Source of the DNA: Lachnospiraceae bacterium | GTDB lineage: Bacteria > Bacillota > Clostridia > Lachnospirales > Lachnospiraceae | NCBI GenBank assembly: GCA_017552715.1 | Contig: JAFZOW010000070.1 | Span: 1 to 47,066, forward strand | Length of the DNA stretch: 47,066 nt | Reading direction: 5' to 3' | Notes under the pieces: model-generated | Told to the model about the DNA's origin: nothing | What the model saw: only the letters and a program-made list of their open reading frames with translations | Databases searched by the model: none | In this document: positions 40,661 to 47,066 of the stretch, in pieces | How positions within the stretch are numbered: position 1 is the first letter of the stretch | Layout: each line of letters opens with the position of its first letter | Translations under genes and position numbers: made by a program

Positions 40661-42928
40661 ATGCCGGAGAACAATAATCAATCGAACGACAATAAGGATA
40701 ACAAGCAGGGAGGTCCCGGAGGGAGCGGCCACGGCGGCCCCAATATACTGGCCTTTCTGGTAGTTACCATGCTGGCGCTGATGCTCATCAGCTTCTTTTT
40801 GGGGCGCGGCGGCAGCAGCAGCGAGGAGATCAGCTATAACGAATTCCTCTCCATGGTGTCGCAGAATAAGGTGCACAGCATCCTGATCGAGGATGACCAT
40901 GTTTCCATCGTGACCAATGAAAGCTTCCGGCGTCAGAAGGAGAATGCGGAAGCTACACTCTATACGGGGCTTGCAGAGGATATCACCACTTTAACGGACC
41001 GCATGCTGGCTGCCGGTGTGGAGGTAAAGAGCAGCATCGAAGATGTGCGAAAAGTGATCCTGAGCCTGGTGGCTTCCTATGTGCTGCCCATCATACTGCT
41101 GTGGATCCTCATGGGCTTTTTGTTCCGGCGCATCGAGAGAAGCGGCGGCGGGATGTTCGGCATAGGCCGTTCCAATGCCCGTGTTTATGAAGGGAAAGAG
41201 ACCGGCATCACCTTTAAGGATGTGGCCGGTGAGGATGAGGCCAAGGAATCCCTGGTGGAGATCGTGGATTTCCTGCATAATCCCGGAAAGTATTCCAAGA
41301 TCGGTGCGCGTATCCCCAAGGGCGCCCTTCTGGTGGGCCCTCCCGGAACAGGTAAGACCCTGCTGGCCAAGGCTGTGGCAGGAGAAGCGGGAGTACCGTT
41401 CTTCTCCCTGGCGGGTTCCGATTTTGTGGAGCTCTATGTGGGCGTGGGTGCCAGCCGTGTGCGTGAGCTCTTTAAGGAAGCGGAAAAGAATTCCCCCTGC
41501 ATCATCTTCATCGACGAGATCGATGCCATAGGCCGCAGCCGTGAGAGCAAGTACGGCGGAGGCAACGATGAAAGAGAACAGACTCTGAACCAGCTGCTGG
41601 CGGAGATGGATGGTTTTGATGCCAAAAAGGGCATCATCCTTCTGGCGGCCACCAACCGGCCGGAGATCCTGGATAAGGCCCTGCTGCGTCCCGGCCGTTT
41701 TGACCGACGCATCATCGTGGAGGAGCCGGATCTGAAGGGCCGCGTGGCGATCCTAAAGGTACACAGTAAGGAAGTGCTGATGGATCAGACCGTGAACCTG
41801 GAGGAGATCGGTCTGGCTACCGTGGGTGCCGTGGGTGCCGACCTGGCCAATATGATCAACGAGGCGGCCATCCTGGCGGTAAAGGCGGGCCGCGAATACG
41901 TTTCCCAGAAGGACCTGCTGGATGCGGTGGAGCTGGTGAGCGTAGGTAAGGAAAAGAAAGACAGGGTGCTTTCCAGACAGGAGCGCAGGATCGTGAGCTA
42001 TCACGAGACGGGTCACGCCCTGATCAGTGCCCTGATGAAGAATACCGAGCCGGTACAGAAGATCACCATCATCCCCCGTACCATGGGGACTCTGGGTTAC
42101 GTGCTGAGCTATCCCGAGGAAGAGAAGTTCATGCAGACCAAGAAGGAGCTGCAGAGTGAGCTGATCAGCCTGCTGGGCGGCCGTGCCGCAGAGGAGATCG
42201 TCTTTGATACCGTGACCACCGGTGCGGCAAATGATATAGAAAAGGCAACACGGATCGCCAGAGCCATGGTGACCCGTTTCGGTATGAGCTCGGCCTTCGG
42301 AATGATGGGGCTGGAGACCGTACAGGATGAATACTTAAACCGCAGCCTGGTGCAGAACTGTGCCGATGAAACGGCGGCTTCCGTGGATAAGGAAGTACGG
42401 CAGCTCATCGCCGACAGCTATGCCGAGGCAAAGCGCATGCTCAGCGAGAACCGCAGCCTGATGGACAAGATCGCCGAATATCTCTGCGAGCAGGAGACCA
42501 TCACCGGCCGCGAATTCATGGAGATCTACTGCCGTGAAAAGGGCCTGCCCCTGCCCGAGAAGGAGGGGGATAAGGCAGGTGTCATCGGGGGAACGGAACC
42601 CGAGGGACCGCAGTATACGGAAGACGGTAAGGAGATCATCAGTGTCCGTCGCGGACGGGAAAGCGCCGCCGAGGCAGGGAAGAAGACTGCCGCTGAGCCT
42701 CTTCCTTCCCCCGGGGATACTTCTGTTCCCGCAGGATCTTTAGGGCCCGGTGATCCCGGAGAGGGACAGACTGACAGTGACAGCTCTGCGGTAAAGGAAG
42801 CGGAAGACGAAGGGGAGAAGCCTGCGGAGACCGCTTCTTCGGATACAGAGAACAGGTCCGGCAGCTTTGCCGATGAATTCAAGAACCGTATGTATAAGGG
42901 ACCGGACAGCAATGGCAGCGGATCCTGA
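40661..42928 (+). CDS. ftsH: ATP-dependent zinc metalloprotease FtsH
   Basis: 755 residues. Two membrane segments (about 27-48 and 130-152) flank a short external loop; AAA domain with Walker A GPPGTGKT (226-233), Walker B IIFIDEID and the arginine-finger region RPGRFDRR; protease zinc site HETGH (448-452) with a third ligand in [10 protein letters not shown]. The usual HEAGH is HETGH. A ~130-residue C-terminal tail rich in Glu, Ser, Pro and Gly extends beyond the protease domain, making the protein ~100 residues longer than typical FtsH. It degrades membrane and regulatory proteins. The uvrC start lies inside its last codons. Confidence 0.93.
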   Translation: MPENNNQSNDNKDNKQGGPGGSGHGGPNILAFLVVTMLALMLISFFLGRGGSSSEEISYNEFLSMVSQNKVHSILIEDDHVSIVTNESFRRQKENAEATLYTGLAEDITTLTDRMLAAGVEVKSSIEDVRKVILSLVASYVLPIILLWILMGFLFRRIERSGGGMFGIGRSNARVYEGKETGITFKDVAGEDEAKESLVEIVDFLHNPGKYSKIGARIPKGALLVGPPGTGKTLLAKAVAGEAGVPFFSLAGSDFVELYVGVGASRVRELFKEAEKNSPCIIFIDEIDAIGRSRESKYGGGNDEREQTLNQLLAEMDGFDAKKGIILLAATNRPEILDKALLRPGRFDRRIIVEEPDLKGRVAILKVHSKEVLMDQTVNLEEIGLATVGAVGADLANMINEAAILAVKAGREYVSQKDLLDAVELVSVGKEKKDRVLSRQERRIVSYHETGHALISALMKNTEPVQKITIIPRTMGTLGYVLSYPEEEKFMQTKKELQSELISLLGGRAAEEIVFDTVTTGAANDIEKATRIARAMVTRFGMSSAFGMMGLETVQDEYLNRSLVQNCADETAASVDKEVRQLIADSYAEAKRMLSENRSLMDKIAEYLCEQETITGREFMEIYCREKGLPLPEKEGDKAGVIGGTEPEGPQYTEDGKEIISVRRGRESAAEAGKKTAAEPLPSPGDTSVPAGSLGPGDPGEGQTDSDSSAVKEAEDEGEKPAETASSDTENRSGSFADEFKNRMYKGPDSNGSGS

Positions 42929-44765
42929 TATAGCCGAGGAACTTAAAAAACTGCCGAAAAGGCCGGGCGTGTATATCATGCGCGATGCCAATGACTGCAT
43001 ACTTTATGTGGGTAAGGCCGTGAACCTGAGCAATCGGGTGCGGTCTTATTTTCGCGATAACATCGGCCGGGGGCCCAAGATCGACCGTATGGTGAGCCTG
43101 ATCCGGCGTTTTGAGTACATCGTCACCGACAGTGAGCTGGAGGCTCTGGTGCTGGAGAATGACCTGATCAAGGAGCACCGTCCTCCTTATAATACCATGC
43201 TGCGGGATGACAAGACCTATCCCTACATCAAGGTGACCCTTGGAGAGGCCTACCCCCGCATCTTCCTGACCCGTCTGGTAAAGAAGGACAAGTCCCGTTA
43301 TTTCGGGCCCTATACCAGTGCGTATTCCGTGCGGGAGACCGTGGATCTGATCAACAAGCTGTACGGCCTGCGGGATTGTAACCGTCGTCTTCCGAAGGAT
43401 ATCGGAAAGGAACGTCCCTGTCTGAACTATCATATCGGAGCCTGCTGCGGCCCCTGCATCTCCGGAAAGGTAAGCCGCACGGAGTATGCGGAGCGCCTGG
43501 ATAAGGCCATGGATTTTCTGGGCGGAAACTACGGCCCGGTGCTGACGGAGCTGAAAAGCCGCATGGAGGCGGCCTCCGAAGCCTGTGAATTTGAAGAGGC
43601 GGCCCGCTGGCGGGATATGCTGGAGCATGTGAAAAGCATCGCGGAGAAGCAGAAGATCGAAGATACAAGGCAGGAAGACCGGGATATCCTGGCTCTTGCA
43701 AGAGACGAGAGAGATGCCGCGGTACAGGTCTTTTTTGTCCGGGCCGGCCGTATGGTAGGCAGGGAACACTTCTTTATGAAGAACAGCGAGAGCGAGAGCG
43801 ATGCGGCTATACTTTCGGATTTCATACGCCAGTTCTATGGCGGAACACCCTTTATCCCGCGGGAACTGCTGCTGGGCGGGGAATGTGAAGATGCGGAGCT
43901 GATCGAAGAATGGCTTTCCGCCAAGAAAGGCAGCCGTGTGCACATCACGGTACCGAAGATCGGACAGAAGGAGAAGCTTACGGAGCTGGCGGCGGATAAT
44001 GCCCGTCTGGCCCTTACACAGGATAAGGAAAAACACGAAAAAGAAGAGAAGCGTACCGCCGGGGCCGTAAGGGAGCTGGAAGAGCTGCTGGGGCTGGCGG
44101 GACTCAAACGGATGGAGAGCTATGATATCTCCAATATCTCGGGCTTTGAGAATGTGGGCTCCATGGTGGTATACGAGGAGGGGCGTCCGAAGCGCAGCGA
44201 TTACAGGAAATTCCGTATACGGACGGTACAGGGGCCGGACGATTATTCCTCCATGCGGGAGGTGCTTACACGGCGCTTTACCCACGGCTTAAAGGAGAGA
44301 GAGGATAATGCCGCAAACGGTCACTTTGATGTCTTTCCCGATATCATACTGATGGACGGCGGAAGAGGACAGGTGAACATTGCCCTGGAAGTACTTAAGG
44401 AGCTTTCCCTGGATATACCCGTCTGCGGGATGGTGAAGGACGATCATCACCGCACCAGGGGCCTGTATTTCAACAATACGGAGCTGCCCATTGACAGTCA
44501 CGGGGAGGCTTTCAAACTGCTTACCCGCATCCAGGACGAGGTGCACCGTTTTGCCATCGAGTACCACCGTTCCCTGCGTACAAAGGAACAGACCCATTCC
44601 GTGCTGGACGATATCCAGGGGATCGGGCCTTCGCGGCGTAAAGCCCTGATGCGCGCCTTTTCTTCCCTGGAAGAGATACGATCCGCCACCGTGGAAGAAC
44701 TTGCGGAGCGTGCGGGACTGCCCGGGCCTGTTGCGGAAAGCCTGTGGCAGCAGCTGCATGAATGA
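42912..44765 (+). CDS. uvrC: Excinuclease ABC subunit C
   Basis: 617 residues. Nucleotide excision repair nuclease that cuts both sides of a lesion with UvrB. Domains in order: GIY-YIG nuclease ([16 protein letters not shown], about 10-95), a Cys-containing region ([13 protein letters not shown]), UVR motif ([14 protein letters not shown], about 210), RNase H-like endonuclease ([17 protein letters not shown], then ILMDGGRGQ) and C-terminal tandem helix-hairpin-helix ([24 protein letters not shown]). I took the ATG at 42912, overlapping ftsH by 17 nt; the earlier ATG at 42867 lies deeper in ftsH. Next is hprK with its own promoter. Confidence 0.94.
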   Translation: MAADPDIAEELKKLPKRPGVYIMRDANDCILYVGKAVNLSNRVRSYFRDNIGRGPKIDRMVSLIRRFEYIVTDSELEALVLENDLIKEHRPPYNTMLRDDKTYPYIKVTLGEAYPRIFLTRLVKKDKSRYFGPYTSAYSVRETVDLINKLYGLRDCNRRLPKDIGKERPCLNYHIGACCGPCISGKVSRTEYAERLDKAMDFLGGNYGPVLTELKSRMEAASEACEFEEAARWRDMLEHVKSIAEKQKIEDTRQEDRDILALARDERDAAVQVFFVRAGRMVGREHFFMKNSESESDAAILSDFIRQFYGGTPFIPRELLLGGECEDAELIEEWLSAKKGSRVHITVPKIGQKEKLTELAADNARLALTQDKEKHEKEEKRTAGAVRELEELLGLAGLKRMESYDISNISGFENVGSMVVYEEGRPKRSDYRKFRIRTVQGPDDYSSMREVLTRRFTHGLKEREDNAANGHFDVFPDIILMDGGRGQVNIALEVLKELSLDIPVCGMVKDDHHRTRGLYFNNTELPIDSHGEAFKLLTRIQDEVHRFAIEYHRSLRTKEQTHSVLDDIQGIGPSRRKALMRAFSSLEEIRSATVEELAERAGLPGPVAESLWQQLHE

Positions 44766-44766
44766 C

Positions 44767-44795
44767 TTGATAAAGAAACACTAAAACGATATAAT
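44767..44795 (+). promoter_or_regulatory. Promoter of hprK
   Basis: TTGATA (44767-44772), 17 bp, TATAAT (44790-44795) in a short AT-rich gap, then AAAGGAGGAG before the ATG at 44843. A near-consensus sigma-A promoter. Confidence 0.85.
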
Positions 44796-44842
44796 CAAAA
44801 ACAATACACGAAAAATCAAGCACAAAAAAAGGAGGAGTATCC

Positions 44843-45772
44843 ATGTCCAGTATCAGTCTTCAGCGCCTGATCGACAAACAGAAGCTGACCAATCTTACCG
44901 ACGAGATCGATGCCAGACAGATCCGCATCACACAGCCGGATATCAACCGTCCCGCCCTGCAGCTGGCAGGCTATCTGGAGCATTATGATGCCACCCGTCT
45001 GGAGATCGTAGGCTTTGTTGAATACTCCTATATGCAGCAGATGCCGGAGGATAAGAAGCGGGAGATCTATGAAAAGGTCATCGTGCCCACTACCCCGGCC
45101 TTTGTTTTCTGCAGGGATCTGCAGCCGGACCCGCTCTTTAAGGAGATCGCCGTAAAGAACGGTGTGGCCCTGCTCTCTACCAGCAAAGGCACATCCGTGT
45201 TCATGGCGGAGGTGATACGCTGGCTCAATGCCAAGCTGGCTCCCTGCATCACGGTCCACGGCGTACTGGTGGATATCTTCGGCGAAGGCGTGCTGATCAC
45301 CGGCGAAAGCGGTATCGGCAAGAGCGAATGCGCTCTGGAGCTCATCAAGCGCGGCCACCGTCTGGTAACCGATGACGTGGTGGAGATCCGCAAGGTTTCG
45401 GAAGAGACCTTGATCGGTACGGCACCGGCAGTGACAAAGCATTTTATCGAGATCCGCGGTATCGGTATCGTGGATGTACGTATGCTCTTCGGTGTACAGA
45501 GTGTTAAGGAAGATCAGGAGATCAACCTGGTGATCCGTCTTTCCGAGTGGTCCAAGGATAAGGATTACGACCGCATCGGAATGGAAGAGGAATATACGGA
45601 ATATCTGGGGAATAAAGTGGTATGCCACAATATCCCCATTGCTCCGGGGCGCAATACCGCCATGATCTGTGAGAGCGCCGCGGTGAACTACCGTCAGAAG
45701 AAGATGGGCTACAATGCGGCGGAAGAACTGTACAAACGCGTGCGCGAAGCACAGACAAAGGGGGATGAATGA
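44843..45772 (+). CDS. hprK: HPr kinase/phosphorylase
   Basis: 309 residues. Phosphorylates and dephosphorylates Ser46 of HPr, the sensor step of carbon catabolite repression in Firmicutes. N-terminal MurF-like domain (1-125), then the catalytic domain with His in TVHGVLVDIFG, P-loop GESGIGKS (154-161), DDVVEIRK, the signature IEIRGIGIVDVRMLFG (about 202-217) and the K3-type loop PGRNTAMICESAA. Strong RBS and own promoter. Followed after 3 bp by a ROK glucokinase. Confidence 0.95.
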   Translation: MSSISLQRLIDKQKLTNLTDEIDARQIRITQPDINRPALQLAGYLEHYDATRLEIVGFVEYSYMQQMPEDKKREIYEKVIVPTTPAFVFCRDLQPDPLFKEIAVKNGVALLSTSKGTSVFMAEVIRWLNAKLAPCITVHGVLVDIFGEGVLITGESGIGKSECALELIKRGHRLVTDDVVEIRKVSEETLIGTAPAVTKHFIEIRGIGIVDVRMLFGVQSVKEDQEINLVIRLSEWSKDKDYDRIGMEEEYTEYLGNKVVCHNIPIAPGRNTAMICESAAVNYRQKKMGYNAAEELYKRVREAQTKGDE

Positions 45773-45775
45773 GTC

Positions 45776-46714
45776 ATGGCTAAGAGGATCTTTGGAGTGG
45801 ATCTGGGCGGCACTACGGTAAAGCTCGGACTTTTCGATGAGCAGGGGGAGCTTCTGGACAAGTGGGAGATCCCTACACGTAAAGAAGACTCCGGCAGTCA
45901 TATCCTGCCGGATATCGCCGATTCCGTAAAAGCTAAAATGGAAGAGGCGGGGATAGAAAAGAATGATGTTGTGGGTGTCGGGATCGGTGTTCCGGGGCCC
46001 GTAGACGGAAAAGGTGTGATCCACAAGGCGGCCAACCTGGGCTGGGGCGTGTTCTCCATCCGCGAGGAACTGGCGGTGCTCCTGGGGGGGATCCCCGTGG
46101 AAGCCGGAAACGACGCCAATGTAGCCGCTCTGGGCGAAATGTGGAAAGGCGGCGGCCGGGGCTGTGAGAATATGGTGGCAGTCACCCTGGGTACCGGCGT
46201 GGGCGGCGGCATCATCGTGGACGGTAAGGTCTTAAGCGGTTCCAACGGTGCCGGCGGCGAGATCGGCCATATCCATATCGTGGATGAGGAAGAGGATGCC
46301 TGCGGCTGCGGGAATCACGGCTGCCTGGAGCAGTATGCTTCCGCTACGGGAGTGACCCGTCTGGCCCGGAAGCGTCTGGAAAAAGATGACAAAGCATCCA
46401 GTCTCCGTGACGGGGAGCTTAGCGCCAAGGACGTATGGGATGCGGTAAAGGCAGGCGATGAGCTGGCAGTGGAGGTGGCGGAACAGTTCGGGGATTACCT
46501 CGGAAAGGGTCTGGCGGCTGTGGCGGCCGTAGCAAATCCCGAGCGCTTTGTGATCGGCGGCGGGGTGAGCAAGGCCGGAGATATCCTGTTTAAATACATA
46601 GTGGAACCCTATAAGAAATATGTTTTCCACGGCAGCAGGGATGCGGAATTCGTGCTGGCAACCCTTGGTAATGATGCGGGGATCTACGGAGCTGCCCGTC
46701 TGGTCCTGGGCTGA
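45776..46714 (+). CDS. glcK: ROK-family glucokinase
   Basis: 312 residues. Phosphate-binding DLGGTTVKLGLFD at the N terminus, sugar-binding AGNDANVAALGEMW, TLGTGVGGGIIVDGK, GAGGEIGHIHI and the zinc-binding ROK signature CGCGNHGCLEQYASATG (about 178-194). No N-terminal winged helix, so an enzyme rather than a repressor. Phosphorylates glucose or a related hexose with ATP. 3 bp after hprK, 3 bp before murB. Confidence 0.9.
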   Translation: MAKRIFGVDLGGTTVKLGLFDEQGELLDKWEIPTRKEDSGSHILPDIADSVKAKMEEAGIEKNDVVGVGIGVPGPVDGKGVIHKAANLGWGVFSIREELAVLLGGIPVEAGNDANVAALGEMWKGGGRGCENMVAVTLGTGVGGGIIVDGKVLSGSNGAGGEIGHIHIVDEEEDACGCGNHGCLEQYASATGVTRLARKRLEKDDKASSLRDGELSAKDVWDAVKAGDELAVEVAEQFGDYLGKGLAAVAAVANPERFVIGGGVSKAGDILFKYIVEPYKKYVFHGSRDAEFVLATLGNDAGIYGAARLVLG

Positions 46715-46717
46715 GCC

Positions 46718-47066
46718 GTGGTTTCCGAAGGACTGATAAAAGAACTTGCGGCTCTGGTTCCCCTGCGGGAACAGGAGCCCATGGATAAGCATGTGAGCTT
46801 CCGTGCCGGCGGGGCGGCCCGGGCCTTTGTAACGGTCCCGGATGAGGAAATGCTCTGCCGTGTCCTTAAGCTTTTGGAAGCTGACGGGGCGGACTGGTTT
46901 TTGCTTGGCAGAGGGAGCAATCTGCTGGTGGGAGACGGCGGCTTTGACGGCGTGGTGATCCGGCCGGGAGAAGGCTTTGAAGAGCTTTCCGTACAAGGGG
47001 AAAGCCTGCATGCGGGAGCTGCGGTCTCATTGAACCGTCTTGCTTCCCTGGCTGCGGAGCAGTCCC
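46718..47066 (+). CDS. murB: UDP-N-acetylenolpyruvoylglucosamine reductase, N-terminal part
   Basis: Runs off the right edge after 116 complete codons from a GTG start at 46718. FAD-binding PCMH motifs are visible: HVSFRAGGAARAF (family form NTF-x-x-GG), FLLGRGSNLLVGDGGFDGVVI and LHAGAAVSLNRLA. MurB reduces UDP-GlcNAc-enolpyruvate to UDP-MurNAc in peptidoglycan synthesis. The order hprK - ROK - murB is common in Clostridia. The ribosome site is weak; no upstream ATG exists in frame after the glcK stop. Confidence 0.88.
   Translation, partial: MVSEGLIKELAALVPLREQEPMDKHVSFRAGGAARAFVTVPDEEMLCRVLKLLEADGADWFLLGRGSNLLVGDGGFDGVVIRPGEGFEELSVQGESLHAGAAVSLNRLASLAAEQS

Overview
The window reads as chromosome from a low-to-mid GC Gram-positive anaerobe, most likely a Lachnospiraceae-type Clostridium relative. 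This is inferred from strong AGGAGG-type ribosome sites, sigma-A promoters with 17-bp spacers, the Firmicutes order uvrC - hprK - ROK glucokinase - murB, an NfnAB-type transhydrogenase, a DUF1846 protein and many tightly overlapping (ATGA) gene pairs. I saw no tRNA, rRNA, IS element, integrase or CRISPR.

Layout. 1-1100: tail of an unidentified gene, a bidirectional terminator, and a MerR/TipA-like regulator on the minus strand with its own 19-bp-spacer promoter. 1227-6155: two alpha/beta-hydrolase esterases flanking a translationally coupled pair of MutS-like ATPases, both with an Asn-Glu Walker B. 6169-11171: a pseudaminic-acid activation and transfer operon (pseF, pseI, pseG, a GT2 and a GT52-like protein). 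11196-17672: a degenerate HD-GYP protein, a NUDIX hydrolase, a GH2 beta-mannosidase and a GH36 alpha-galactosidase. 17746-20692: UDP-glucose dehydrogenase followed by a structured 3-prime region, then an SPFH/zinc-ribbon protein. 20705-29389: a co-directional run with a DEDDh exonuclease, two membrane EAL proteins (first degenerate, second intact), a rhomboid protease, a flavodoxin/SCP2 fusion and a large methyltransferase.

29399-35309 (minus strand) is the least ordinary part. A four-gene operon encodes a Met-rich acidic protein, a vWA protein, a divergent adenylosuccinate-synthetase homologue whose GTP- and aspartate-recognition motifs are altered, and an NrtR-like NUDIX/winged-helix regulator. 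Its promoter carries two copies of an ATWATCA-AAA-TGATWAT operator. Behind it lies a predicted atypical kinase (DRHDGN and IDND motifs) with its own promoter. Convergent to the operon, 9 bp away, is the methyltransferase with an unrecognised N-terminal half. This is my main candidate for an undescribed system.

35361-47066 returns to core metabolism: a nucleoside-hydrolase lipoprotein, NfnAB, a 160-nt structured palindromic element, DUF1846, FtsH, UvrC, HPr kinase, ROK glucokinase and the start of MurB. Sugar control (HprK, ROK), c-di-GMP turnover (intact EAL plus degenerate EAL and HD-GYP) and surface glycan synthesis (pse genes, ugd) are the physiological themes. Functional calls rest on motifs read by eye; no database search was run.
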